From NCBI GenBank assembly GCA_963774895.1, contig CAVZGN010000001.1, positions 682,001-746,000 on the forward strand: DNA of 64,000 bases, read 5' to 3'. The position numbers and the translations under genes are program-made. Positions 54,835 to 64,000 of the stretch are shown piece after piece. The notes below the pieces were generated by a model. That model did no database searches and was not told where the DNA came from. It was given only the letters and a program-made list of their open reading frames with translations. This stretch comes from REEB76 sp963774895. GTDB taxonomy: Bacteria; Pseudomonadota; Gammaproteobacteria; Natronospirales; REEB76. Position 1 is the stretch's first letter; every line of letters starts with the position of its first letter.

Positions 54835-56955
54835 TCACAATTTCCTCCGTTCCAGCTGTATCGGAGTGGCCGGCTGTGGCGGCCGACGGGTTTTGAGCCA
54901 GCGCTCGAAATCGCGTACAGGCATGGGTTTGCTGATGAGATAGCCCTGGTAGCCATGGCAGCCCAGGGAAGCCAGAGCATGCCGCTGGGCTTCGGTCTCC
55001 ACGCCTTCGGCGATCACGTACAGCCCCATATTGTGGGCCATGGCGATGATGGTGCTGATGAACTGGTCGGGCGGATCGATACGCATCTCGCTGATGAAGA
55101 TCCTGTCGATCTTGAGTTCGTGCAGCGGCAGTTTCTTGAGGGATGCCAGCGCCGAGTAACCGGAACCAAAGTCGTCGATTGAGAAACGCACCCCGAGCGC
55201 GCTCAGCTCGCGTATGGTATGGCCGACTTCTTCGATGTCCTGCAGCACAGCATTTTCGGTGATCTCCAGGGTCAAGCGCGAGGGATTGATCTCTGCCAGT
55301 TCAATGGCACGCCTGACTTTGCGGGCGAAACCGGCGGTGGCCAGCTGCCAGGGACTGACGTTGATGGCCAGGCGCGGTGGTGTCGGCAGTTTGGCCTGGT
55401 TCCATTTGCGGATATACGTACACACGTTGCTGAGCACGTAATCGCCGATGACGTGGATCAACCCGGTCTCTTCGGCCACACTGATAAAATGCCGCGGTTC
55501 CATCAGGCCGTACTTGGGATGGTTCCAGCGCAACAGCGCTTCGGCGCCGATGAGATCGCCGTTCATGTTCAACTGCGGCTGGAAGTAGATCCTGAGTTCG
55601 CGCTTGTCCAGCGCCGTGCGCAGGCCTTTCTCGACCACCAGCCTTAAGCCCGCATCCTCCTGCATCTGTGCAGCGAAGACTGCGGCAGTGTTGCGCCCGG
55701 CAGCCTTGGCGCTGTACAACGCCAGGTCCGCCTGGCGAAACAGGCCGGTGACGTCGGCTTTCTCGTTGGGGAACAGGGTGACGCCGATGCTGGTGCCTAC
55801 AACCAGCTCATGGTGGTTGATCATGAATGGCTGGATGAGGCTGTCGCGCAAGACTTCCGCGGCCCGCAGAGCTGTGACTTCCGCTGCGCTGCGATCGCTG
55901 CCCAGATTGCCCATGACTACGGCAAACTCGTCGCCCCCGAGCCGGCTCACGCAGCGGCTTTCGGGCAAGGCATTACGCAGGCGTTCGGCGATCTGCTGCA
56001 GGAGTTTGTCACCTATCTGGTGCCCGAGGGAGTCGTTGATAGTCTTGAAATGGTCCAGATCCAGGAACACGATAGCCCCGAGCTGGCCGGTGGAGTGATG
56101 GTGTTTGAGCGCGCCGTTGAGGATCTCGCGCAGCAAACGCCGGTTCGGCAGGTCCGTAAGGTAATCGTGATAGGCCATGTGGTGCAGCCGGCTTTCCACA
56201 TGCCGGCGGCGCTCGGTTTCTGTTTGCAGTGCGCTTAAACTCTCCTCCAATTCGGTCGTGCGCCGCCGCATTTCATTCGCTAATGCGCCACTCATGATCA
56301 ACACTAACGCCAAGAACATGAATTGGGACAGATAGACGGAAGGAACGTTTGCTGCAGCGTTATATCCATCGTAAAGTACGGCTGTAAGCTGGATCAGCAG
56401 GTACGCGGTTAAGGGGATGGCTTTGTGACGCAACCCCGCGCGCCACATGCTAGAACAACGCCACAAGGCCCATATAAATACTGCGTATATGCTTAGTTGG
56501 TAATACAGCAAAAGCGGGCCAGGCTTGGCATCCAAATTGTAAAGGGTCTCACCCCAGCTCAAAATGATGAGTTTATCCATAAAGAAATTGATATATAGCA
56601 GATTGCCGTATGAAACGAGATAAGCAATCAGAAACGAACCAAACAGAAAGGCACTGCCAATCAGCCAGGGTTTCAGCTTCTGCGTTTGGGTATATTCACC
56701 AATGAACCACACCGCAACCGGATAGATGAAGCAGGCCAAGCCATAATTGAAATTATAAATAGCATGTGATATCCCAAGTGAATCAACCGAGTACATGCCG
56801 GTTGTCACCGCAAGCTCTAAACCGACCAGGATGGCTAACACACCGAATGGAAGGAATGCGGGTTCTTTTAACCGGATACCACCAATAACATAAAACAAAC
56901 CAGTCCACAGACAGATGCCTACAATGATGCCCATGCCAATTATGAAAAAATGCAT
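54835..56955 (-). CDS. GGDEF-EAL cyclic-di-GMP protein with a multi-helix membrane sensor
   Basis: A 706-residue protein with about seven N-terminal membrane helices (residues 1-225), a coiled linker (TTELEESLSALQTETERRR), a GGDEF domain with intact SRLGGDEFAVVM, and an EAL domain with intact GAEALLRWNHPKYG and DDFGSGYSALASL. It can in principle both make and degrade c-di-GMP in response to a membrane or redox signal. No strong ribosome-binding site precedes the ATG. Remnants of its paralogues lie at 52134-52283 and 56993-57121. It converges on the racemase gene. Confidence 0.93.
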   Translation of the reverse strand: MHFFIIGMGIIVGICLWTGLFYVIGGIRLKEPAFLPFGVLAILVGLELAVTTGMYSVDSLGISHAIYNFNYGLACFIYPVAVWFIGEYTQTQKLKPWLIGSAFLFGSFLIAYLVSYGNLLYINFFMDKLIILSWGETLYNLDAKPGPLLLYYQLSIYAVFIWALWRCSSMWRAGLRHKAIPLTAYLLIQLTAVLYDGYNAAANVPSVYLSQFMFLALVLIMSGALANEMRRRTTELEESLSALQTETERRRHVESRLHHMAYHDYLTDLPNRRLLREILNGALKHHHSTGQLGAIVFLDLDHFKTINDSLGHQIGDKLLQQIAERLRNALPESRCVSRLGGDEFAVVMGNLGSDRSAAEVTALRAAEVLRDSLIQPFMINHHELVVGTSIGVTLFPNEKADVTGLFRQADLALYSAKAAGRNTAAVFAAQMQEDAGLRLVVEKGLRTALDKRELRIYFQPQLNMNGDLIGAEALLRWNHPKYGLMEPRHFISVAEETGLIHVIGDYVLSNVCTYIRKWNQAKLPTPPRLAINVSPWQLATAGFARKVRRAIELAEINPSRLTLEITENAVLQDIEEVGHTIRELSALGVRFSIDDFGSGYSALASLKKLPLHELKIDRIFISEMRIDPPDQFISTIIAMAHNMGLYVIAEGVETEAQRHALASLGCHGYQGYLISKPMPVRDFERWLKTRRPPQPATPIQLERRKL

Positions 56956-56992
56956 GGCTGTCTAAAAACCCCGCTGGTACATTGTGACGCTG

Positions 56993-57121
56993 TTAAGCAT
57001 GTTTAATACTACGCATTGAACGCCGTTTCCTTTTTGAGGTATCAGGCAGCCGATGTGAAAAAACACCCACATACAGCGAGATGCCTGCTGTCAGCCAGAT
57101 TGCCGGTATGAACAGATGCAT
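56993..57121 (-). pseudogene. N-terminal remnant of a second 7TM-sensor gene
   Basis: A 42-codon frame starts MHLFIPAIWLTAGISLYVGV. It resembles the N-terminus of the GGDEF-EAL protein beginning 38 bp downstream (MHFFIIGMGIIVGICLWTGL): same MH-F-I start and G-I-L-G spacing. After about 27 residues the similarity ends in a basic tail and a stop. It is probably the start of a decayed paralogue; a short membrane peptide is the alternative. The rest of 57122-57437 is AT-rich and holds nothing that I recognise. Confidence 0.5.
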
Positions 57122-57437
57122 CGTGTATCCGTGGCTCCCAGCGGTGGGTTCCGCTTTCTTTATAGGTTGAATGCTACGCGAAACCTTTAAGACTGCACAG
57201 GTTATGGTGCATCCCCATATATATAAGACTTGAGGGGATACCCCACAATTACTCCCCAACCCGAACATACCCGAAAGCCGCCTTGTTTTAATGATGGGCG
57301 GAGTGCAGTAGAGCTGTTGGATATTTACCCAAACAGTGAAATAACCCTTTCATTTGGATAAATTATGTCAAAGACAATGCCATATAGCCTAAGCCCAGCG
57401 ATGAATCACCATGGTGGTTGGCCGCAGAGCTTAAACT

Positions 57438-57845
57438 TTAATTTAAGGATGGCGGGATGGCCGACACCGTCTCCCAACCGTCCGGGCAGGTCTGCACAGG
57501 TCTGCACGTATGGGTAATAACTGCCGGACGATGGGCAGAAATACCAATAACCAGTTTGGACAGGAGTTACTGCTGGCGTCATGTAGGGCGCAGGAGCCTG
57601 TCCGATGACCACAGGCGACTGTGGTACTGATGCAGCTTGCGTCACGTTATAGATGAGCAGGGCACTGCCGACCACCCACAGCCAGCCAAGGCATCCGCCG
57701 TGCCAGCCGTAATCCCAGTGGCCGGCATGTCCGCCGCACTATGGCTCCATCGGGTATCGCTATGGCCGTCTGCCCAGGCGCTTGGGATCAGTGATGCACT
57801 GGCGAGCAGTACGCTCAACGTCAGTACCGGGATGGTACGTTTCAT
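57438..57845 (-). pseudogene. Frameshifted small exported protein
   Basis: The N-terminus encodes a signal peptide (MKRTIPVLTLSVLLASASLI, ending AWA). The frame then breaks: a neighbouring frame continues with GGHAGHWDYGWHGG and WVVGSALLIYNVTQ, then a Pro-rich part and YYPYVQTC. A 10-bp tandem duplication, CAGGTCTGCA twice at 57487-57506, shifts the frame again; removing one copy restores CPDGWETVSAIPPSLN and a stop at 57438. The corrected product is of a common type of small proline-rich exported proteins. GGGAG precedes the ATG. Confidence 0.75.
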
Positions 57846-58076
57846 ATATCTCTCCCATGCATATCATCAGGCTTACAGTGCATGGAACGTGCCGTGGGCT
57901 GTCCGGTGGACATTACTTCAGCCCGTTTACACTTTGTTACATGACAGAGCCGTACAAACCCGGTATGTAGATATCGGAAACAATATTCCCGTGCTGTGCT
58001 TGAGACCCAGTGACGATTCTGAGATAGTGTTTCTAACAAACCGATCCGCTAGGCAAAGCCTTTTTCAGGAGTTCTC

Positions 58077-60746
58077 ATGCAGCGTGCCATGACTCGCATT
58101 CTCCTGGTGTTTTCACTGCTATTCACCAGCTTATCGCCAGTCGCATTTGCCCAGGCCGGCAGTCAGGACGTGTTGCGCGCCACGCTCAAGAATGGCCTGC
58201 GGGTCGTGATCGTGAAAAACACCCTGGCGCCGGTGGTGACCACGGAGATGAATTATCTGGTGGGTTCGAACGAGGCCCCGGCCGGTTTCCCAGGTACCGC
58301 TCATGCCCTGGAACACATGATGTTTCGCGGCAGCCCCGGGCTGTCGAAAGATCAACTGGCGGAGATTACCGCCGCCATGGGCGGCGACTTCGACGCCGAT
58401 ACTACCCAGACAGTCACCCAGTATTATTTCACGGTACCGGCCAGCGATCTGGATGTGGCGCTGCACATCGCCGCCATTCGCATGCAAGCCCTGGATCTGA
58501 GTCAGGCTGAATGGGATAAGGAGCGCGGCGCCATCGAACAGGAGGTTTCGCGGGATCTCTCCAACCCGCAGTACGTGTTCTATTCGCAACTGCTGGCTGC
58601 CATGTTCGATGGCTCGCCATACGCGCATGATGCACTCGGCACGCGTCCATCTTTCGACAAAACCACGGCTGCCATGCTCAAGCAATTTCATTCCACCTGG
58701 TATGCGCCCAACAACGCGATCTTCGTGATCGTGGGAGACGTGGACCCTAAAAATACCTTGGCGCTGGTACAGAAATTATTCGCCGGGATACCGGCGAAAA
58801 AACTCCCGGCACGACCGGCGGTGGATCTGAGGCAGGTCACTGCGCAACAATTGAATCTGTCCACCGACCTGCCTTACGGTCTGGCAGTGATCTCTTATCG
58901 TTTTCCGGGATTGACGACTAAGGATTATGCCGCCAGCCAGATTCTGACGGATGTCCTGGCCAGCAAGCGCGGCAGCCTGTATGCGCTGGTCCCCGAAGGC
59001 AAGGCTCTATATGCCGGTTTCGAGGCCGACGCTTTTCCGCAAGCAGGTTTGGGTTTTGCACTCGGCGTGTTTCCGAAAGGCGGAGACGCTGCACTGTTAT
59101 TGAAAGACATGGATGCGGCACTGACAGCGATCCTCAAGGATGGGGTGCCGGACGAATTGGTGGCGGCGGCGAAGCGACAGGAGATCGCTCAGCTCGAGTT
59201 CCAGAAAAATTCAGTGACCGGTCTGGCCAATACCTGGTCGGCGGCGCTGGCGCTTCAGGGACTGGATTCCCCCGATGACATGCGGGCTGAATTCGCAGCC
59301 GTGAGCGAGGCCGATGTGGAGCGGGTGGCGCGCGCTTATCTGGACCCCGCGCACGCTATAACCGCCATCCTCACACCGCAATCTTCCGGCAAGCCAGTGG
59401 CCGGCAAGGGTTTTGGCGGCGCTGAAACATTTAACAGTGCTCCGGAAAAACCCGTGGCGTTGCCCGAGTGGGCACAGACCGCGCTGACGCGTCTGAGCCT
59501 GCCAAAATCCAATCTGCAACCGTATGCGACACGTTTGTCCAACGGCATCCAGCTCATCGTGCAACCCACAGATGTGAGCAATACCGTGTCGGTTTATGGG
59601 CGTATCCGCAACCAGCCTAAAGTTCAGCAATCGCCCCATCAGGAGGGCGTGGACGAAGTATTGGACGGCCTGTTCGATTACGGCAGCACCAGTCTCGATC
59701 GGCTGGCGTTCCAGAAAGCCCTGGACGATAACGCCGCCCAGGAAAACGCCGGTGTGGAATTCTCGGTACAGGTGCCGGTCGAGTATTTCGTGCGCGCGGT
59801 ACAGCTGCTGGCCGACAACGAACTTCATCCGGCACTGCCGGCGGCGGCTTTTCCCGTGGTACAGATGCAGACCGCGCGCCTGGTCGCCGGCCAGTTGGAG
59901 AGCCCGGATTATCTGTTCCAGCGCTCCGTCAACAAGGCGCTGGTACCGGCAAAAGACCCCAGTTTGCGTGAAGCCACGCCACAGTCAGTGATGGATTTGA
60001 AGTTAACTGATGTCCAGGGGTATTACGCCCAAGCCTTCCGTCCGGATTTGACCAGCATCGTGGTCATCGGCAAGGTTACGGTGGAGCAAGCCCGATCCGT
60101 GGTGGAGAAATATTTTGGCCGCTGGACCGCAAAGGGCAAGCCACCGCTCACCGACTTGCCGGCGATTCCGCCCAACCAGCCTTCACAAGCGCTAGTGTCG
60201 GACAAAACCAGTCAGCAGGACACGGTGATGCTGGCACAAAGCCTGGGGATCAATCTATTCAGCCCGGATCGCTATGCCCTGGAACTGGGCAATCAGGTGT
60301 TGGGCCGGGGCTTCTATGCCTCGCGCCTATACCGGGACCTGCGTGATAAAACCGGGTTGGTGTATACCGTGAATTCCGATATCAACCTGGGGCGTACCCG
60401 CGGCTTCTATCAGGTAGTCTATGGCTGTGACCCGGACAAAGTGACACAGGCCAGGGCGCTGGTGATCCGCGATCTCAAGCAAATGCAAAGCATGCCGGTA
60501 ACCGAAGCGGAACTGCAGCGCGCCAAGGCCTTGATACTACGCGGCATCCCGCTGCAGCAGGCGAGCGTGGACAGCATCGCCGACCGCCTGTTGAGCGATT
60601 CAGTGAACGGCCAGCCGCTGGATCAGCCCACGATCATAGCCCGTCGGGTATTAGGGCTCACCGCGTCCGATGTGCAGGCAGCCTACAAGCAATGGTTGCG
60701 GCCCGATGATCTGATGGAGGTCGTGAAGGGGCCGGAACCACACTGA
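58077..60746 (+). CDS. Exported M16-family zinc peptidase (pitrilysin type)
   Basis: An 889-residue periplasmic protein with a signal peptide (ending VAFAQA) and two tandem M16 halves. The N-terminal half has the inverted zinc motif HALEH (His76, Glu79, His80) in GTAHALEHMMFRGSP and the downstream metal-binding Glu in ERGAIEQEVSRD. The C-terminal half (about 480-889) lacks the motif, as usual. It probably degrades peptides in the periplasm. AGGAG precedes the ATG by 6 bases. Confidence 0.93.
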   Translation: MQRAMTRILLVFSLLFTSLSPVAFAQAGSQDVLRATLKNGLRVVIVKNTLAPVVTTEMNYLVGSNEAPAGFPGTAHALEHMMFRGSPGLSKDQLAEITAAMGGDFDADTTQTVTQYYFTVPASDLDVALHIAAIRMQALDLSQAEWDKERGAIEQEVSRDLSNPQYVFYSQLLAAMFDGSPYAHDALGTRPSFDKTTAAMLKQFHSTWYAPNNAIFVIVGDVDPKNTLALVQKLFAGIPAKKLPARPAVDLRQVTAQQLNLSTDLPYGLAVISYRFPGLTTKDYAASQILTDVLASKRGSLYALVPEGKALYAGFEADAFPQAGLGFALGVFPKGGDAALLLKDMDAALTAILKDGVPDELVAAAKRQEIAQLEFQKNSVTGLANTWSAALALQGLDSPDDMRAEFAAVSEADVERVARAYLDPAHAITAILTPQSSGKPVAGKGFGGAETFNSAPEKPVALPEWAQTALTRLSLPKSNLQPYATRLSNGIQLIVQPTDVSNTVSVYGRIRNQPKVQQSPHQEGVDEVLDGLFDYGSTSLDRLAFQKALDDNAAQENAGVEFSVQVPVEYFVRAVQLLADNELHPALPAAAFPVVQMQTARLVAGQLESPDYLFQRSVNKALVPAKDPSLREATPQSVMDLKLTDVQGYYAQAFRPDLTSIVVIGKVTVEQARSVVEKYFGRWTAKGKPPLTDLPAIPPNQPSQALVSDKTSQQDTVMLAQSLGINLFSPDRYALELGNQVLGRGFYASRLYRDLRDKTGLVYTVNSDINLGRTRGFYQVVYGCDPDKVTQARALVIRDLKQMQSMPVTEAELQRAKALILRGIPLQQASVDSIADRLLSDSVNGQPLDQPTIIARRVLGLTASDVQAAYKQWLRPDDLMEVVKGPEPH

Positions 60747-60760
60747 CGATAACTGCAATC

Positions 60761-60783
60761 ATAGCCCTGGGTTTTAGGGCTAT
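60761..60783. terminator. Hairpin after the M16 gene
   Basis: ATAGCCCT and AGGGCTAT form a perfect 8-bp stem around GGGTTTT, 15 bases after the stop. No T run follows, so termination is likely but not proven. Confidence 0.5.
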
Positions 60784-60895
60784 CCACAATCTGGATGTGT
60801 GGGCATGCTTTGCGGTGTGATGCAAACGGGCATCTAAGCGGCGACCACCTTGAACATTCGCGTAGATTATTTCTCTGAAAATTCAACAAAATCCG

Positions 60896-60924
60896 TTGAC
60901 ACTACAAAAATCGGGGACTAGCAT
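60896..60924 (+). promoter_or_regulatory. Sigma70 promoter of mgtA
   Basis: Consensus TTGACA (60896-60901), a 17-bp spacer and TAGCAT (60919-60924). Transcription would start near 60931 and give an untranslated leader of about 270 bases. Confidence 0.7.
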
Positions 60925-60930
60925 CCGCGC

Positions 60931-61163
60931 CGGCATAGTCAATCGGAGGCGCCCGCATGGGCAGTTGTAGTAGTTACTGTAATCGGAAAACCCGTCTTAC
61001 GGGCAGTGCCTCCCGCGTCTGATATCTCACCCGCGTGGATGCATCGTCCGTCAGGCTACCGGACATTCACGCATCAATGATCCACCGATGCTTTGACGAG
61101 CCACGCCAGTGCGTATAGGCGGGGAAGTTGAGGCGTCCAGCTTCCGGTAAGTTTTGTTTTTTT
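60931..61163 (+). promoter_or_regulatory. Structured mgtA leader with intrinsic terminator
   Basis: Near the 5' end, GGAGGC (60945-60950) pairs with GCCTCC (61008-61013) and encloses CCCGT/ACGGG (60991-61003). Close to the gene, GGAAGTTG (61123-61130) pairs with CAGCTTCC (61138-61145), followed by a run of 13 bases that are nearly all T (61151-61163). That is an intrinsic terminator before the coding region, so transcription can be cut off in the leader. Mg2+ would be the expected signal by analogy with other mgtA leaders. No known riboswitch class is matched with confidence. Confidence 0.6.
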
Positions 61164-61202
61164 CCCATGTGCAGTGCACCGCGACTTCAGACAGGTGCAA
61201 AC

Positions 61203-63902
61203 GTGGATTTGAAGGTCGTCAATAAACTATTGAATAACAATGCAGGTACGGCTGCTCAGAGCGCCGCGTCACGCATCCGCGCGCGCCTGCTGGAAGTCAG
61301 CTGCATGGGCGCAGACGATGCCATAGACAAATTCGATACCAGCATCCAGGGACTGGTGGAGAGCGCAGCTCAGGCACGTCTAGCTGATTACGGCCCCAAC
61401 AGTTTCGCCCGCGAGAAGAAGCACGGTTTCCTGTATCAACTCATCAAACGGCTCGGCAATCCGCTGAATCTGTTGCTAATCGTACTGTCGATTATTTCGT
61501 TCGTAACCAGCGACATCGATGGCGGCGTCATCATCGCGGCCATGGTAGTGCTCTCTGTGGTGCTCACCTGGATACAGGAAGCGCGCTCCAACAATGCGGC
61601 CGAGAAACTGCGTGCCATGGTGACCACCACTGCGACTGTCTTGCGCCGCGAGGAGTTGGATGAGATCCAGCCGGATTCCGAGGATGACAAGACCGGCGAG
61701 CCGCGCACGCCCTACAAGGCGGTGCGTAAGCAGGTGCCTATCGAGGATCTGGTGCCCGGTGATCTGGTACAGCTGTCCGCGGGCGACATGATTCCGGCGG
61801 ACGTGCGCCTGCTATCCGCCAAGGATCTGTTCATCAACCAGTCGGCGCTCACCGGCGAGTCCTTGCCGGTGGAGAAATCCGCCACCGCTATTGAGGGCGC
61901 CTGCGGCAACCCGCTGGAACTCGCCAACCTGGCCTTTATGGGCACCAATGTGGTCAGCGGCACAGCCATCGCCCTGGTGGTTATGACCGGCGCCAACACC
62001 TATTTCGGCTCGCTATCCGGTTCATTGATAGGCGAGCGCGTGCGCACCAGTTTCGATAAAGGCATTCACCGCTTTACATGGCTCATGATTCGCTTCATGG
62101 CGGTCATGGTGCCGCTGGTATTCCTCATCAATGGGCTCACCAAGGGTGACTGGGGCCAGGCCTTTCTGTTTGCATTGGCAGTGGCGGTAGGTCTGACGCC
62201 GGAGATGCTGCCGGTGATTTTGAGCGCCAACCTCGCCAAAGGCGCTTTGGTGATGTCGCGCCGCAAAGTGATCGTCAAACGCTTGAGCTCCATCCAAAAC
62301 TTCGGTGCCATGGATGTGCTGTGCACCGATAAGACCGGCACCCTGACTCAGGACAAGGTGTTCCTGGAAAAGCACGTGGACATCAATGGCAATGAGAACG
62401 AGCGGGTGCTGGAACTGGCGTTCCTCAACAGTTATTACCAGTCAGGGCTGCGCAATCTGCTGGATATCGCGGTACTTGAGAAGGTCGAGATGTATGCTGA
62501 CCTGCATCCGGAGCGCAATTACCGCAAGGTCGACGAGATCCCCTTCGATTTCCAGCGCCGCCGCATGTCGGTGGTGGTGGAGGAAGAACACCAGCGCCAT
62601 TTGCTGATCTGCAAAGGCGCGGTTGAGGAAATCTTCAGCATCTGCTCACAAACTGAAGTGGACGGCCACCGCAAACCGCTGGTGCCCGAGGACCTGGTGA
62701 AGCTGCAGGAAGTGACGCTGGCGCTTAACAACGATGGTTTTCGTGTCATCGCGGTGGCCTTCAAGGAAATCATCGACGTCAGACGGGTTTATACCAAAGA
62801 AGATGAAACCGGCATGGTGCTGCTGGGCTATATCGCTTTCCTGGATCCGCCCAAGGAATCCGCTGCCGAGGCCATCGCCAAATTGTGCGAACACGGCATC
62901 CAGGTCAAGGTACTCACCGGCGACAATGATGCGGTGACCCGTAAGATCTGCTCGCAGGTAGGCCTGGAAGTCGAGCACATTCTGTTGGGCAGTGATATCG
63001 AGAACATGAGCGACGAAAGACTAGCGGATGTCGCCGGCGAAGCGGCAGTGTTTGCGAAACTCTCGCCGGAACAGAAAGCCCGGGTGATCCGTGCGCTGCA
63101 TCTCAAGAACCATGTGGTGGGTTTTCTGGGCGATGGCATCAATGATGGTCCGGCGCTGAAGGCGGCCGATGTAGGCATCTCGGTGGATACCGCGGTGGAT
63201 ATCGCCAAGGAATCCGCCGATATCATCCTGCTGGAAAAGAGCCTGATGGTGCTGGAGGAGGGCGTCATCGAAGGCCGCAAGGTATTCGGCAACATCGTCA
63301 AGTATATCAAGATGGGCGCCAGCTCCAACTTCGGCAACATGTTCAGCGTGCTGGGCGCCAGCATCTTCCTGCCATTCTTGCCGATGGCGCCGATCCAGAT
63401 TCTGGTGAACAATCTGTTGTATGATTTTTCCCAGACCGCCATCCCCACCGATAATGTGGATGCCGAATATCTGCAGAAGCCCCGCCAGTGGGATCTGAAG
63501 AACATCGGCTGGTACATGCTGGTCATCGGACCCATCAGTTCGGTGTTTGATTACGTCACCTTTGGGATCCTGATTTATTTTTTCCATGCCTGGGACAACG
63601 CTGCGCTGTTCCAGACCGGCTGGTTCGTGGAATCCATCCTTACTCAGACGCTCATCGTGCACGTAATCCGAACCGCCAAGGTGCCATTCATCCAGAGCCG
63701 TCCCAGCTTGTCGTTGTTTGGCACCACCATCCTCATTTGCATCATCGGAGCCTGGTTGCCATTCACTTGGCTGGCGCATGGCTTCGGTATGGTGCCGGTA
63801 CCCATGACATTTCTGTTGATCCTACCGCTCATCATGGTGGCTTACATTGCGTTGACCCAATGGGCCAAGAGCCGGCTGGTACGTCGCTTAGGTCTTAATT
63901 GA
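61203..63902 (+). CDS. mgtA: Magnesium-translocating P-type ATPase
   Basis: Imports Mg2+ (P3B-type) across the inner membrane using ATP. The 899-residue protein (E. coli MgtA 898) has the actuator motif LTGESLPVEK, the phosphorylated Asp376 in CTDKTGTLTQD, the hinge GDGINDGPALKAADVGISV and about ten membrane helices, with NPLNLLLIVLSIISF in the first pair. The start is GTG 61203 after an AGG; a frame open from TTG 61128 starts inside the terminator stem, and ATG 61167 directly follows its T run. The last 98 bases of the window after the gene hold no recognisable feature. Confidence 0.95.
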   Translation: MDLKVVNKLLNNNAGTAAQSAASRIRARLLEVSCMGADDAIDKFDTSIQGLVESAAQARLADYGPNSFAREKKHGFLYQLIKRLGNPLNLLLIVLSIISFVTSDIDGGVIIAAMVVLSVVLTWIQEARSNNAAEKLRAMVTTTATVLRREELDEIQPDSEDDKTGEPRTPYKAVRKQVPIEDLVPGDLVQLSAGDMIPADVRLLSAKDLFINQSALTGESLPVEKSATAIEGACGNPLELANLAFMGTNVVSGTAIALVVMTGANTYFGSLSGSLIGERVRTSFDKGIHRFTWLMIRFMAVMVPLVFLINGLTKGDWGQAFLFALAVAVGLTPEMLPVILSANLAKGALVMSRRKVIVKRLSSIQNFGAMDVLCTDKTGTLTQDKVFLEKHVDINGNENERVLELAFLNSYYQSGLRNLLDIAVLEKVEMYADLHPERNYRKVDEIPFDFQRRRMSVVVEEEHQRHLLICKGAVEEIFSICSQTEVDGHRKPLVPEDLVKLQEVTLALNNDGFRVIAVAFKEIIDVRRVYTKEDETGMVLLGYIAFLDPPKESAAEAIAKLCEHGIQVKVLTGDNDAVTRKICSQVGLEVEHILLGSDIENMSDERLADVAGEAAVFAKLSPEQKARVIRALHLKNHVVGFLGDGINDGPALKAADVGISVDTAVDIAKESADIILLEKSLMVLEEGVIEGRKVFGNIVKYIKMGASSNFGNMFSVLGASIFLPFLPMAPIQILVNNLLYDFSQTAIPTDNVDAEYLQKPRQWDLKNIGWYMLVIGPISSVFDYVTFGILIYFFHAWDNAALFQTGWFVESILTQTLIVHVIRTAKVPFIQSRPSLSLFGTTILICIIGAWLPFTWLAHGFGMVPVPMTFLLILPLIMVAYIALTQWAKSRLVRRLGLN

Positions 63903-64000
63903 AACCTGTAAACGTCCGATGGGTTCTTTTTCCCGTTAGTAAATCCGGATGGCTGCTGTGCGAGCCGGGCAGGAACCAATAGTAAGTCCCATGGTCTTTT

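Noticed and set aside
60931..61030. M-box (ykoK) riboswitch in the mgtA leader
   Set aside because: Short words such as GAGGC and GGATGC also occur in M-boxes, but their order and the conserved core are not convincingly present; a covariance search would be needed.

Overview
The window is chromosomal DNA of a moderately GC-rich gammaproteobacterium. Two conserved blocks support this. The first is tig-clpP-clpX-lon-hupB-ppiD (4-12.7 kb). The second is mltD-gloB-methyltransferase-rnhA-dnaQ (13.6-18.2 kb), the same neighbours as in Escherichia coli, although dnaQ here points the same way as rnhA. NhaB, Kch, PpiD and FabI also fit. The many large exported peptidases and propellers and the REP-like palindromes suggest a lineage near Xanthomonadales/Nevskiales rather than Enterobacterales; that placement is inference.

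Layout. 1-0.5 kb: tail of an AT-rich unknown gene. 0.5-4 kb: folD, a four-tRNA operon with a good sigma70 promoter, pgi, tRNA-Leu. 4-12.8 kb: protein quality control (trigger factor, ClpXP, Lon), HU, tRNA-Val/Asp, PpiD. 12.8-23.6 kb: fabI, mltD, gloB, rnhA, dnaQ, nhaB, an outer-membrane barrel, a Kch potassium channel, gltX, tRNA-Ala and tRNA-Glu. 23.8-31.4 kb: kup, dedA and the methionine pair metF-metH, with a promoter and structured leader before kup and before metF. 31.5-42.5 kb: a GGDEF-EAL protein, a DUF1993 protein, REP-like palindromes, a tricorn-type protease, a WYL regulator facing three unknown genes, small membrane proteins and a PilZ protein. 42.7-49.8 kb: a histone-H1-like protein, a phosphoribosyltransferase/erythromycin-esterase/hydrolase operon ending in an amber-interrupted nitroreductase, and a large VPS10/BNR propeller. 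49.9-57.8 kb: an accessory region with several gene remnants. 57.9-64 kb: an M16 protease and an MgtA-type Mg2+ ATPase behind a long leader with an intrinsic terminator.

Best candidates for something undescribed. (1) At 50.5-52.1 kb, a 59-residue peptide gene with three 8-residue repeats and a Cys-Pro-Cys tail is followed by a hairpin and then by a LpxL-like acyltransferase with an extra C-terminal small domain. This has the shape of a ribosomally made, modified peptide locus. Just downstream are the abutting tails of a second copy of that acyltransferase and of an EAL protein. (2) At 37.6-40.1 kb, a WYL regulator is divergent from three unknown genes, with two matching 19-bp inverted operator-like sites between them; two of the three proteins share a domain. 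(3) A tRNA-Lys gene is enclosed by a perfect 16-bp inverted repeat.

Other themes are cyclic-di-GMP signalling (two GGDEF-EAL proteins, one PilZ protein, two remnants of similar genes) and cation transport (NhaB, Kch, Kup, MgtA). No CRISPR array, intact insertion sequence, prophage or rRNA gene was seen.
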